Below are positions 24,666-33,008 of a stretch of 64,000 bases of DNA, in pieces (the stretch's first letter is position 1; every line of letters begins with the position of its first letter). Under the pieces are notes generated by a model. It searched no databases. It was given only the letters and a program-made list of their open reading frames with translations, and was not told where the DNA came from. The DNA is taken from NCBI GenBank assembly GCA_045591985.1, contig JAZNTV010000002.1:1-64000 (forward strand), read 5' to 3'. Position numbers and translations under genes: made by a program. Source of the stretch: SIG588 sp045591985. GTDB taxonomy: Bacteria > Bacillota > Clostridia > Oscillospirales > Acutalibacteraceae.

Positions 24666-25271
24666 TCACCTATTGCGGAAAAGTGTGTCTAAAAACGCAA
24701 CGAGTGCCGCCGCATCGCCGTCGAAAACGTATCCTTGCATACCGCACGCTTCGGCAACGTGTACGTTTTCGCCACGGTCGTCCACAAATACCGTCTCACG
24801 CGGGACGATACCGAACGTTTCACAAGCATACGCGAAGACGGCGGGATCGGGTTTTTGCAAACCGCAAACAGCGGAGAACACGCAATCCTCCATTTCCGCG
24901 ATCAGCGGCGCCTCTTGGCTGTGGGCGGCAAAATAACGGGAGATATTGGAGAGCAAAAAACACCGCACCCCCTGTGCCTTCAGATCGCGTATCAGTGCCC
25001 CCATCCCCTCGATCTCGGGCAGGTTGTATATCCAGTTGTAGTAAATCTCATCGGCAACCGCCCACAATCGCGCGGGTAAGCGGGTACGGCAGGCAGCAAG
25101 GACCTCTTCGTCTTCGATCGTACCCGCATCTAGGCGATCCCAATACGCGCGATCGAACACCACTGCGGCAAGCAACGCCGCATCGATCGGATCACTGACA
25201 TACCGCCCCACCATATAGGCCGGATCAAACCGCACGAGCACCATCCCGTAATCAAAAATCACATTTTGCAT
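24666..25271 (-). CDS. HAD-superfamily hydrolase (subfamily IA)
   Basis: 201 aa. Motif I is DYGMVLVRFD, where Gly replaces the usual second Asp as in the DxGGVL branch of HAD-IA; motif II LLSNIS; motif III Lys in GLQKPDPAVF; motif IV VFVDDRGENV. Residues 16-80 form a helical cap. Probable small phosphatase, substrate unknown; the missing second Asp could lower phosphatase activity, though branch members are often active. ATG at 25271 with GAGGGGG in front. Transcribed from its own promoter; readthrough to SCIFF is possible. Confidence 0.85.
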   Translation of the reverse strand: MQNVIFDYGMVLVRFDPAYMVGRYVSDPIDAALLAAVVFDRAYWDRLDAGTIEDEEVLAACRTRLPARLWAVADEIYYNWIYNLPEIEGMGALIRDLKAQGVRCFLLSNISRYFAAHSQEAPLIAEMEDCVFSAVCGLQKPDPAVFAYACETFGIVPRETVFVDDRGENVHVAEACGMQGYVFDGDAAALVAFLDTLFRNR

Positions 25272-25292
25272 TTCGACGCCCCCTCTTTCTGA

Positions 25293-25321
25293 ATTATATC
25301 GCACTTCACACGCCGATGCAA
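25293..25321 (-). promoter_or_regulatory. Promoter of the HAD gene
   Basis: Minus strand: TTGCAT, 17-bp spacer, consensus TATAAT, about 22 bases before the ATG. Confidence 0.8.
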
Positions 25322-25377
25322 GATGAAACAAAGACAAAGAAGAGGTGAACTTCAGATATTTTTTGACCGTATCACGC

Positions 25378-25387
25378 GTGGTATAAT
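25378..25387 (+). promoter_or_regulatory. Extended -10 promoter of the Gfo/Idh gene
   Basis: TGG followed by consensus TATAAT (25382-25387), a TGn extended -10; no good -35 at 17 bp. A TTGACC lies only 13 bp upstream. Confidence 0.55.
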
Positions 25388-25432
25388 GATAGCGGACAAC
25401 TTTCATCTGTTTTTTGGAGGAGTGTGGCAATT

Positions 25433-26284
25433 ATGGAGAAAAAGATCGTTGGTTTCATCGACCATTATTTGAACGAGTGGCACGCTGACAATTATCCCGC
25501 CTGGATCGACGAATACAGCGGTGGTGAATTCGAGGTGAAATATGCCTATGCCGAAACGGAGCCCACCATTGAGGGGCGCATTTCCAACCGCGAATGGGCC
25601 GAAAAGCATGGCATTGCGTTGCTTTCGAGCATCGAAGAACTGGTGGACAAGTGCGATGCGATCATTGTCCTCTCCCCCGACAACTGCGAACGTCATTACG
25701 ACTTGTCGTATGTCGCCTTAACCAGCGGCAAGCCGGTATATATCGACAAAACCTTTGCCGATACCGGTGCCGAGGCCGCGCGCATCTTCGCGGTGGGCGA
25801 AGCGTACGGTACCCCTTGCTTCTCCTCTTCGGCTTTGCGCTTTTCGGAAAAGATCGCGCCCGTTGTGCGGGACGATATCGACTCCATTGTGAGTACGGGC
25901 GGCGGGCACCCCGACACCTATCTTATTCACCAACTGGAACCGATCGTCACGTTGATGGGGTCCGACGTGACCCGCGTGATGTTCTGCGGAACCGCAACGG
26001 CCCCTTCGTGGGTGCTGTTGTTTGATGACGGACGCACAGCGACCGTCACACAACTGGCAGGCCCCGCGGAATTTGTGTTACAGATCAACCACGGTGCCGC
26101 CGATCGTAACGAAACGATCCTTGTCAACGACGGCTTCTTCAAAGGGTTGATTCACGCCGTTCTGCATATGTTCCGCACAGGCGAGATCCCGGTTTCCCAC
26201 CGCGACACCATCGGCATTATGGCCATTCGCGAAACCTGTCTTCGTGCCATGGAACAACCGTATGCTTGGGTAACGGTGGCGTGA
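25433..26284 (+). CDS. Gfo/Idh/MocA-family oxidoreductase
   Basis: 283 aa, shorter than typical members (330-380). N-terminal Rossmann-like half with ISNREWAEKHGIALLSSIEELVDKCDAIIVLSPDNCERHYDLSYVAL, and DKTF at the place of the family EKP motif, so the catalytic Lys is kept in a changed context. C-terminal half has HPDTYLIHQLEPIVTLMG, with a His pair where many members have catalytic residues. The usual GxGxxG near the start is not obvious. Probable NAD(P)-dependent sugar or cyclitol dehydrogenase; substrate unknown. ATG at 25433 preferred to the GTG at 25424, which is too close to GGAGG. Confidence 0.8.
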   Translation: MEKKIVGFIDHYLNEWHADNYPAWIDEYSGGEFEVKYAYAETEPTIEGRISNREWAEKHGIALLSSIEELVDKCDAIIVLSPDNCERHYDLSYVALTSGKPVYIDKTFADTGAEAARIFAVGEAYGTPCFSSSALRFSEKIAPVVRDDIDSIVSTGGGHPDTYLIHQLEPIVTLMGSDVTRVMFCGTATAPSWVLLFDDGRTATVTQLAGPAEFVLQINHGAADRNETILVNDGFFKGLIHAVLHMFRTGEIPVSHRDTIGIMAIRETCLRAMEQPYAWVTVA

Positions 26285-26303
26285 GCCTCCTCACAGTAAA
26301 AGC

Positions 26304-26340
26304 AAAAGCACGGTATCGTCCAAGCGATACCGTGCTTTTA
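26304..26340. terminator. Bidirectional terminator
   Basis: 15-bp perfect stem AAAAGCACGGTATCG and its complement with a 6-base loop and A4/T4 flanks, between convergent genes. Confidence 0.92.
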
Positions 26341-26341
26341 T

Positions 26342-27547
26342 TTAGATGTATTGTTTTACAATATCGGTAAAATTCTCAATCACATACTCCACTTGTTCGT
26401 CGGTAAGGCACGTGTGAAGCGGCAAGGTGATCTCGTTCACAAAATGGGCGTAGGCACGCGGGTAATTTGCAATGTCAAACCCCATGTCCTTATAGGCCGT
26501 AAACATCGGCAACGGCTTGTAATGCACGTTGCAGGCGATGCCGCGTTCCGCCATCTTCACAATGATCTCGTTACGCTGTTCCGCCGTAATACGCGGTACG
26601 CGTGTGATATATAAGTGGCCGGACGAGACGTGGGTATCGGTATAGTGCGGTAACACCTCCACACCGAGCGGAGTAAAGGCGGCATCGTATTTTTCCACGA
26701 TCTCGCGACGGCGACGAAGCATGGCGGGATAGCGCTTCATTTGTGCGAGCCCCATCGCCGCGGCAACGTCGGTCATGTTGCATTTATACCATGTACCGAC
26801 CACGTCATATTCCCAAGCGCCGAGTTTTGTCTTTGCCAACGCATCCTTCGACTGGCCGTGCAGGGAATACAGCTGCATTTGATGATAGATCTCCTCATCC
26901 TCGATGCCGTCGATGGGCAACCACGTAAGTGCACCGCCCTCGGCAGTGGTCAGATTCTTCACCGCATGGAAGGAGAAGGAGGAAAAATCCGCCAGACGTC
27001 CCGCAGGCACACCCTTACGCGATGCACCGAACGCATGAGCGGTATCCGCCATTACCGCGATCCGACCCATCGCTTTTTGCAGGCGAGTGGCAGGGCGAAA
27101 AAGCGCCTTTTTGGCCTCTGCAACCGCATACAACCGCTCGTAATCACACGGCACACCACCGAGATCTACAGCAATGATCGCCTTGGTCTTTTCGGTCACG
27201 GCCGCTTCGAGCGCCTCGTAATCCATCTCGAGCGAATGCTTTTGCGTATCGATCATCACCGGCGTAGCACCTACGTGGCACACCACCGATGCAGAGGCGG
27301 TATAGGTATAGGCCGGCACGATCACTTCGTCACCCGCACCGATACCAAGCAGACGGAGTACCAACTCCGCGCACGCCGTCTGCGAATTCAGGCATACCGC
27401 ACGCGCCGTACCGCAAAACGCCGCAACTTGGCGCTCTAACTCTTTGGTCTTCGGGCCTGTCGTGATCCATCCCGAACGAAGTGCATCCGCAACCTCTTGG
27501 ATCTCCGCTTCGGTTACGTCAGGAGGAGAAAACGAAACAGTCATCAT
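26342..27547 (-). CDS. DegT/DnrJ/EryC1/StrS sugar aminotransferase
   Basis: PLP enzyme expected to aminate a 4-keto nucleotide sugar. 401 aa. Seen: LRSGWITTGPKTKELERQVAAF, TACAELVLRLLGIGAGDEVIVPAYTYTAS, ADTAHAFGA, and the PLP Lys in FHAVKNLTTAEGGAL (family GEGG is AEGG here). It follows a UDP-GlcNAc 4,6-dehydratase-like gene by 32 bases, so the pair should make a UDP-4-amino-4,6-dideoxy-N-acetylhexosamine as in the first two steps of bacillosamine or pseudaminic-type pathways. No acetyltransferase is adjacent. The first of two ATG codons (27547) is used. Confidence 0.92.
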   Translation of the reverse strand: MMTVSFSPPDVTEAEIQEVADALRSGWITTGPKTKELERQVAAFCGTARAVCLNSQTACAELVLRLLGIGAGDEVIVPAYTYTASASVVCHVGATPVMIDTQKHSLEMDYEALEAAVTEKTKAIIAVDLGGVPCDYERLYAVAEAKKALFRPATRLQKAMGRIAVMADTAHAFGASRKGVPAGRLADFSSFSFHAVKNLTTAEGGALTWLPIDGIEDEEIYHQMQLYSLHGQSKDALAKTKLGAWEYDVVGTWYKCNMTDVAAAMGLAQMKRYPAMLRRRREIVEKYDAAFTPLGVEVLPHYTDTHVSSGHLYITRVPRITAEQRNEIIVKMAERGIACNVHYKPLPMFTAYKDMGFDIANYPRAYAHFVNEITLPLHTCLTDEQVEYVIENFTDIVKQYI

Positions 27548-27579
27548 ACAACACAAATCCTTTCTACGCAAAGACTCCG

Positions 27580-29460
27580 TTACAGGGACTCTTTCGAAGG
27601 GGTGTAGGTGGGCACCATCTGTGCCACCAATTGTTTAATATCCGCACTTTCTTTCCGACATGCCTCTTCCAACTTTTCAAGTTGTTCTTTAAACAGCGTA
27701 TCGTCCATATCGATGGGACGACCGATATGAATACGGTGATTGGCGGTGCTCTTGAGGCCTTCCTCCGCCATCAGCAATTCTTCAAACAGTTTTTCACCCG
27801 GACGCAATCCCGTGTATTCCACACAAATATCCACATCCGGCTCATAACCCGACAGGCGTATCAAATTGCGTGCCATATCGTCAATCTTCACCGGTTCGCC
27901 CATGTCAAGCACAAAGATCTCACCGCCGCGTGCATAGTGACCCGCTTGAAGCACCAAACTTACCGCTTCCGGAATCGTCATAAAATAGCGCACGATGTCG
28001 GGATGGGTGACCGTGACGGGACCGCCTTCGGCAATTTGCCGTTTAAACAGCGGGATAACACTGCCGTTGCTTCCGAGCACATTACCGAAACGCACGGCGG
28101 CAAATTCCGTCTTGCTCGCACGGTTCATCATTTGCACCACCATTTCACACAACCGCTTGGATGCGCCCATGATGTTGGTGGGGTTCACCGCTTTGTCGGT
28201 AGAAATCAACACAAACCGTTTCACACCGTGTTCCGCCGCCGCTTTGGCGAGTTTATACGTGCCGAACACATTGTTCTTAATGGCTTCGTTCGGACTCGTT
28301 TCCATCAACGGTACGTGTTTATGTGCCGCTGCATGAAACACAATGTCGGGCTGATAGGTTCGGAGTACGGAATTCACACGCGCCGTATTGCGCACCGAAC
28401 CGATCAGTGCCGCCACCGGTAAATCGGAATAGGCCTTTTCGAGTTCCAGCTGAATTTCATAGGTGCTGTTCTCGTAAATGTCAAACAAAACGAGTTGTTT
28501 CGGTTTGGCACGAGCGATCTGGCGGCAAAGTTCGCTGCCGATCGAGCCGCCGGCCCCTGTGACCATCACGGTCTTTCCTTTGATATACCCCGCGATCTCC
28601 TCGGGATCGCCGCAAATGGGATCGCGCCCCAACAACTCTTCCACACTGACTTCACGCAGCTGACTGACACTGATATCCCCGTCGGCCAACTGATAAATGC
28701 CGGGCACCAATTGCACAGGGCAACCGGTTGTGCTGCAAATATCCAAAATAGCCTTGCGCACCGCTACCGTCGCTGTCGGGATAGCAAAAATGATCTTATC
28801 CACGCCGTATTCCCGCGCGGCGTGCGGAATCGCATCACGTCCGCCCACAATGGGCACGCCGCACAAGCGCTTGCCTTGCTTGGCCGGGTCATCGTCGATC
28901 ACACAAACGACCGTATCCCGCAGATGAGGACTGGAAAAGAATTCCGTTGCCAACATGCGACCCGCTTCGCCTGCGCCGATCAGCATAATGTTTTTCTCAC
29001 TTTTTACCGCACTTAAATGACGCCACTGCATACGCACGTTGCGCATCAAACGATAGGCAAATCGAATGGCCAGCGTGGCAAGGAAGTTGAACACCAGCCC
29101 GATTATGTAGCACGAGCGGGGCAACACAATAGTAAGCAACGTCACAAGCAGCCAACCCACGGCAAACAAGATACAATACGCGCCGATCACCCGCAACAAT
29201 TCGTCGGCACCTGCATATCCCCAAATACTGCTATACAACCGACAAACAGCAAATACAAGGATCACGATAGCGCACCACGGCAACAGCGCCGTAGCATATG
29301 CATTCAAATACCCCGTTGGAATCGCACTGAATTGAAAATCAAAGCGCAGCCACAGCGCGACAAACCAACAAATAATAACCGACAAAATATCCAAAACGCC
29401 GATAAGGATGGTTCTTTGCAAAGGTTTGCTGGAACGGTGCAAAGACGGCGATGAAGGCAT
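27580..29460 (-). CDS. Membrane-bound nucleoside-diphosphate sugar 4,6-dehydratase/epimerase (CapD/PglF/FlaA1 family)
   Basis: 626 aa. Four N-terminal membrane segments (residues 15-140), a first Rossmann domain with GAGEAGRMLA, then the catalytic SDR domain from about residue 290 with TGAGGSIGSELCRQ and KAVNPTNIMGASKRLCE. Met replaces the usual catalytic Tyr two turns before Lys, as in the PglF/FlaA1 dehydratases. It most likely makes UDP-4-keto-6-deoxy-N-acetylglucosamine at the inner membrane face. First gene of an operon with the DegT aminotransferase. Confidence 0.93.
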   Translation of the reverse strand: MPSSPSLHRSSKPLQRTILIGVLDILSVIICWFVALWLRFDFQFSAIPTGYLNAYATALLPWCAIVILVFAVCRLYSSIWGYAGADELLRVIGAYCILFAVGWLLVTLLTIVLPRSCYIIGLVFNFLATLAIRFAYRLMRNVRMQWRHLSAVKSEKNIMLIGAGEAGRMLATEFFSSPHLRDTVVCVIDDDPAKQGKRLCGVPIVGGRDAIPHAAREYGVDKIIFAIPTATVAVRKAILDICSTTGCPVQLVPGIYQLADGDISVSQLREVSVEELLGRDPICGDPEEIAGYIKGKTVMVTGAGGSIGSELCRQIARAKPKQLVLFDIYENSTYEIQLELEKAYSDLPVAALIGSVRNTARVNSVLRTYQPDIVFHAAAHKHVPLMETSPNEAIKNNVFGTYKLAKAAAEHGVKRFVLISTDKAVNPTNIMGASKRLCEMVVQMMNRASKTEFAAVRFGNVLGSNGSVIPLFKRQIAEGGPVTVTHPDIVRYFMTIPEAVSLVLQAGHYARGGEIFVLDMGEPVKIDDMARNLIRLSGYEPDVDICVEYTGLRPGEKLFEELLMAEEGLKSTANHRIHIGRPIDMDDTLFKEQLEKLEEACRKESADIKQLVAQMVPTYTPSKESL

Positions 29461-29513
29461 TTGGTTTCACTTCCTTTTAAGAGGCAATACATGTCTACAT
29501 ACCTATTTACAGC

Positions 29514-29542
29514 ATTATATCACACCTCTCTTAAGATAGCAA
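29514..29542 (-). promoter_or_regulatory. Promoter of the dehydratase-aminotransferase operon
   Basis: Minus strand: TTGCTA, 17-bp spacer, consensus TATAAT, about 55 bases upstream of the start. Confidence 0.75.
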
Positions 29543-29588
29543 GCAAAATTTCGACAACCTTCCCACATAAAGGTGGTTCACATCGGAT

Positions 29589-29617
29589 TTGACATTTTAT
29601 GCTGCGTATGGTATAAA
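29589..29617 (+). promoter_or_regulatory. Sigma-A promoter of the PAP2 gene
   Basis: Consensus TTGACA, 17-bp spacer, TATAAA, ending about 22 bases before the TTG start. It falls inside a longer in-frame reading and so argues for the downstream start. Confidence 0.85.
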
Positions 29618-29639
29618 CTATGCAAAAGGAGGGAGCATA

Positions 29640-30563
29640 TTGGATTTCTTGCGTTGGCTGGCACAGTGGCGCACCTCGTTTGGTGACGCTTTCTTTTCGA
29701 CGGTAACACATCTCGGCGAGGAAACGTTATTCATTGCCGCGGGGCTCCTGTTCTTTTGGTGTATCAACAAACGGCAAGGATATTTTTTGCTGTTTGTCGG
29801 GTTTTTAGGCACCGTTCTCAATCAATTTTTAAAACTTTTATTTCGCATCCCCCGCCCGTGGGTGCGTGACCCGTCGCTCACCGTCGTAGGAGACGCCAAA
29901 GCGGAAGCGACCGGCTATTCGTTCCCGAGCGGACACACCCAGACCGCCGTAGGGGTATACGGCGGTATCGCGCGCTTCGCGCGGCGTTGGTGGGTACGTG
30001 CGCTTTGTCTGCTTGTGTGCGCTTTGGTGGGGGTTTCCCGCCTGTATCTCGGCGTACACACCCCCTTAGACGTCGGCGTATCCTTGTTGGTTGCGAGCGG
30101 CCTGGTCTTGGGGCTCTATCCCCTGATAGGGTGGGCCATCGGTTCGCCGCAGCGCATGCGGGTGTTGTTTTCGGTGTGTGCCGTGCTGGCGATCGGCTTT
30201 TTGGCGTTTGTCACATGGTTTCCGTTCCCCGCCGATATCGACGCAGACAATTACGCCGACGGTGTTAAAAACGCCTATAAGATTCTCGGTTGTTTCGGCG
30301 GTTTGTGGCTAGCGTTCGAATTGGATACACGTTTTATACGCTTCGACACCCGCGCCGTATGGTGGGCACAGGTGTTGAAAATGATACCGGGGCTTCTCCT
30401 GCTGCTTGCCATCAAAGCCGGCCTGAAATCCCCGCTGAATATGCTTTTCGGCGGGATCCCTGCGGCAGACGGCGTGCGGTATTTCTTGATTGCCGTATTC
30501 GCAGGATGCCTTTGGCCGCTCACGTTCCGTTTCTTTGCACGGTGGGGAAAGGATAAGAGATGA
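29640..30563 (+). CDS. PAP2-family membrane phosphatase
   Basis: Dephosphorylates undecaprenyl pyrophosphate or a phospholipid at the membrane surface. About 307 aa and eight or more membrane segments. The phosphatase motifs are complete: KLLFRIPRPW (KxxxxxxRP), PSGHTQ (PSGH) and SRLYLGVHTPLDV (SRxxxxxHxxxD). Start TTG at 29640 with AAAGGAGG seven bases upstream; an ATG at 29589 would place the promoter inside the gene. The C-terminal half after the catalytic core holds extra helices, longer than minimal PAP2 proteins. Monocistronic. Confidence 0.9.
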   Translation: MDFLRWLAQWRTSFGDAFFSTVTHLGEETLFIAAGLLFFWCINKRQGYFLLFVGFLGTVLNQFLKLLFRIPRPWVRDPSLTVVGDAKAEATGYSFPSGHTQTAVGVYGGIARFARRWWVRALCLLVCALVGVSRLYLGVHTPLDVGVSLLVASGLVLGLYPLIGWAIGSPQRMRVLFSVCAVLAIGFLAFVTWFPFPADIDADNYADGVKNAYKILGCFGGLWLAFELDTRFIRFDTRAVWWAQVLKMIPGLLLLLAIKAGLKSPLNMLFGGIPAADGVRYFLIAVFAGCLWPLTFRFFARWGKDKR

Positions 30564-30648
30564 CCGGTAAGCTCCCGTTGCCGTGCGTGGATTCCTGCTG
30601 TGCTCATTCCGAATCACCGCCGAAACGCACGTCCGTTTTCGGCAAGTC

Positions 30649-30682
30649 AAAAGCCCGAAGGCCTTGCCTTCGGGCTTTTTTT
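30649..30682. terminator. Bidirectional terminator
   Basis: 13-bp perfect stem AAAAGCCCGAAGG / CCTTCGGGCTTTT with a T7 run on the plus side, between the PAP2 gene and fucO. Confidence 0.93.
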
Positions 30683-30690
30683 GTTTTAAT

Positions 30691-31839
30691 TTACATCAAG
30701 GAGAGATACAGTTCTTTGATCTCTGCCACCGACGTGTCGCGCGGGTTGCCGGGACGGCAAGCATCGTCGTATGCCGACTGGGACAGGAAGTCCACATCTT
30801 CAGCCTTCACGATATCCTTAAGATCTGCAGGGATACCCACATCCACCGACAGCTGGCGAACCGCGTCGATGGCCGCTTTACGCGCGTCCTCAAGCGACAT
30901 AGCATCCACGCCGCACACGCCCATCGCCTTTGCGATATCGCGATACTTTTCGCCGGTTTCGGGGGCGTTATACTCCATAACCGTCGGCAAAATGATGGCA
31001 TTTGCCACACCGTGCGGGGTGTCATACAGCGCACCGAGCGGGTGTGCCATCGAGTGCACAATGCCGAGACCCACGTTGGAGAAGCCCATGCCCGCGATAT
31101 ACTGGCCGAGCGCCATACCCTCGCGGCCTTCGTCGGTGTTCGCCACCGCACCGCGCAGACTCTTCGCAATCAGCTCGATCGCCTTCAGATGGAACATATC
31201 GCTCATTTCCCAAGCGCCCTTGGTAATGTAACCTTCGATGGCATGGGTCAGCGCATCCATACCGGTAGCCGCCGTGAGGCCCTTCGGCATAGTCGCCATC
31301 ATTTCGGGATCCACGATCGCCACAACCGGGATATCCTGCACCTCCACGCACACCATCTTACCATTGTTCTGTACGTCCGTGATAACGTAGTTGATGGTCA
31401 CTTCTGCCGCCGTACCCGCCGTAGTCGCCACCGCGATGATCGGCACGCAGGGTTTGGTGGTCGGAGCCACACCCTCAAGCGAACGCACATCGGCGAATTC
31501 GGGGTTGGTGATGATGATACCGATCGCCTTCGCCGTATCAATCGAGGAGCCGCCGCCGATAGCCACGATGCAATCGGCGCCGCTCGCCTTGAACGCCGCC
31601 ACGCCCGCCTGCACGTTTTCGATCGTGGGGTTGGGCTTAATTTCGCTGAAGATGTCGTACGCAATGTTCGCGCCGTCCAGCACGTCGGTCACCTTCTTGG
31701 TCACGCCGAAACGGATCAAGTCGGGGTCGGAGCAAACGAGCACCTTTTTGAAGCCGCGGGCGGTCACTTCCGTCGCCACAGCCGCAACGGCACCCTTGCC
31801 GTGATAGCTGGTTTCGTTGAGTACAAAACGATTTGCCAT
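30691..31839 (-). CDS. fucO: Lactaldehyde reductase (iron-containing alcohol dehydrogenase)
   Basis: Reduces L-lactaldehyde, the aldolase product of fucose and rhamnose breakdown, to 1,2-propanediol with NADH. 382 aa, same length as E. coli FucO. The match to E. coli FucO as I recall it runs through: MANRFVLNETSYHG, NPEFADVRSLEG, TTAGTAAEVTINYVITD, ATGMDALTHAIEGYIT, GMGFSNVGLGIVHSMAHPLGA and TPHGVANAIILP. Metal ligands are the Asp before this region and the His residues of the last two blocks. It is alone here, 19 kb from fucI. General butanol-dehydrogenase activity is the alternative, but the motif-level fit to FucO is better. Confidence 0.93.
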   Translation of the reverse strand: MANRFVLNETSYHGKGAVAAVATEVTARGFKKVLVCSDPDLIRFGVTKKVTDVLDGANIAYDIFSEIKPNPTIENVQAGVAAFKASGADCIVAIGGGSSIDTAKAIGIIITNPEFADVRSLEGVAPTTKPCVPIIAVATTAGTAAEVTINYVITDVQNNGKMVCVEVQDIPVVAIVDPEMMATMPKGLTAATGMDALTHAIEGYITKGAWEMSDMFHLKAIELIAKSLRGAVANTDEGREGMALGQYIAGMGFSNVGLGIVHSMAHPLGALYDTPHGVANAIILPTVMEYNAPETGEKYRDIAKAMGVCGVDAMSLEDARKAAIDAVRQLSVDVGIPADLKDIVKAEDVDFLSQSAYDDACRPGNPRDTSVAEIKELYLSLM

Positions 31840-31895
31840 AGTTATTTCCTCCGTATTTTTTATTGGCGGCTATAAAGCCGCTTGTTTACCCGTTT

Positions 31896-31924
31896 ATTGT
31901 AGCATAGAAATTCGGGAAACGCAA
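31896..31924 (-). promoter_or_regulatory. Promoter of fucO
   Basis: Minus strand: TTGCGT, 17-bp spacer, TACAAT. Confidence 0.7.
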
Positions 31925-32080
31925 GGGTTTTATGCAAAATTTAGCATGGGGAACGGACCATGTGTGCACACGGGGACCTCCTGCTCCGTTCGCGGCATCC
32001 GCCACCGACGGTGCTCACGAGCGTGACCGCACACACCCTTTCCCTCCGTATCACAAGTCGCCGCCTCACCGCAAGATAAG

Positions 32081-32105
32081 AAAAGGGGCTGACCAAAAGG
32101 TCAGC
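32081..32105 (-). terminator. Terminator of the cohesin-like gene
   Basis: Minus strand: GCTGACC-TTTT-GGTCAGC followed by CCCTTTTCTT. A second small hairpin (AAACGG/CCGTTT) lies just before it. Confidence 0.7.
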
Positions 32106-32145
32106 GCCTTCCTTAAACGGTTACCCGTTTAATCCAATCATTTAA

Positions 32146-32898
32146 TTACTTGCTCTTCTTAGTGGACAGAACGACCAGAGCCGCGCCGGCAACCGCAACA
32201 GTCGCCATCAGCGCCCACGGAGTAGCTTCGCCAGCGGGGGTCGGAGCCTTGGTGGTGGTCGGAGCCACAGTGGTGGTCGGAGCCTTGGTGGTGGTCGGAG
32301 CTTCGGTAGTGGTCGGAGCTTCGGTGGTGGTCGGAGCTTCGGTGGTGGTGGTCGGAGCAGCAACTTCGATCACAGCAACCGTCTCCACAGCGCCTTCCGC
32401 CAGCATATCCAAACCGGTAGCATTGGACTCGTCCACGAGGTCATACTTCATCAGAACGGTGGTCTCGACCTTGATCTCCACAGCGCCCTCGACGCCGTCC
32501 TTCACCTGGAAGGGCAGCGAAGCGACAATGCCGGTCAGCGGATCCAAACCGCTGTCGGACATAAACGCCACTTCAACCTTGCCGTTTTCCTTGTCCACAC
32601 CAACCTGCCTGTTGGGCATGAGGGACAGGTCGTTCGCAGGATCCTTCGGGCCAACCTTCTCGCCAACGAGCAGTTCCAGCTTGTCGGTGGGATAGGTGAT
32701 CACGAACTGACCGTTCAGAACGTACACATCGTCGCCAACCACTTCGTAGTTGATATCGACGTTCGCAGTGCCGTCAGCACCGGCGGTAACAGTCTCCGCC
32801 GAGAGAACGAACTCTGCATTGTCAGCGAACGCGCCGAACGGCACGCACAGCATCAGCGCCAAAGCGCAAACGATCGCGATGACAGAAAACTTTTTCAT
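32146..32898 (-). CDS. Secreted cohesin-like protein with PTTT repeats and C-terminal membrane anchor
   Basis: 250 aa. Signal peptide at residues 1-25 (MKKFSVIAIVCALALMLCVPFGAFA), one cohesin-type beta module at about 27-170 (SAETVTAGADGTANVDINY, LNGQFVITYPTDKLELL, GKVEVAFMSDSG, IVASLPFQVKDG), a Thr/Pro linker of about six APTTTx repeats, then one hydrophobic helix and KKSK. No LPxTG is present, so anchoring is by the helix, not sortase. Cohesins bind dockerins in cellulosomes; stand-alone copies in gut Clostridia have unknown partners, and no dockerin is seen in the window. Strong promoter and GGAG site suggest high expression. Confidence 0.85.
   Translation of the reverse strand: MKKFSVIAIVCALALMLCVPFGAFADNAEFVLSAETVTAGADGTANVDINYEVVGDDVYVLNGQFVITYPTDKLELLVGEKVGPKDPANDLSLMPNRQVGVDKENGKVEVAFMSDSGLDPLTGIVASLPFQVKDGVEGAVEIKVETTVLMKYDLVDESNATGLDMLAEGAVETVAVIEVAAPTTTTEAPTTTEAPTTTEAPTTTKAPTTTVAPTTTKAPTPAGEATPWALMATVAVAGAALVVLSTKKSK
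32239..32357 (-). repeat. 18-base coding tandem repeat (APTTTx)
   Basis: About six in-frame copies of an 18-bp unit encoding APTTT plus Glu, Lys or Val. Copies differ at the sixth residue and at some third positions, so they have diverged a little; length variation between strains is likely. Confidence 0.85.
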
Positions 32899-32938
32899 TT
32901 CAATCTTCTCCTTTTTAAAAATATGATTGGACGGTATC

Positions 32939-32967
32939 ATTATACACGTAACATCCGTCGCCGTCAA
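32939..32967 (-). promoter_or_regulatory. Promoter of the cohesin-like gene
   Basis: Minus strand: TTGACG, 17-bp spacer, consensus TATAAT. Confidence 0.85.
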
Positions 32968-33008
32968 GTGCTTTTGTGAAAATTTTTTAAAATTCCCCGT
33001 TGCGTCGC

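Larger units (their letters stand above)
31840..32145. other. Non-coding interval between fucO and the cohesin-like gene
   Basis: Holds the fucO promoter (31896-31924) and the terminator of the cohesin-like gene (32081-32105). Between 31925 and 32080 I see no supported gene, RNA or repeat beyond a short palindrome, TGTGCACA. Confidence 0.6.

Noticed and set aside
29589..29639. Longer N terminus for the PAP2 protein starting at an ATG at 29589
   Set aside because: Those 17 codons hold a consensus promoter (TTGACA, 17 bp, TATAAA), while AAAGGAGG is correctly placed before the TTG at 29640.
30691..31839. Generic butanol dehydrogenase
   Set aside because: Length and many long blocks agree with lactaldehyde reductase FucO, and the window has fucose and rhamnose genes.
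32239..32357. CRISPR array or minisatellite
   Set aside because: The repeat is in frame, 18 bp, without unique spacers, and codes for the APTTTx stalk of the cohesin-like protein.
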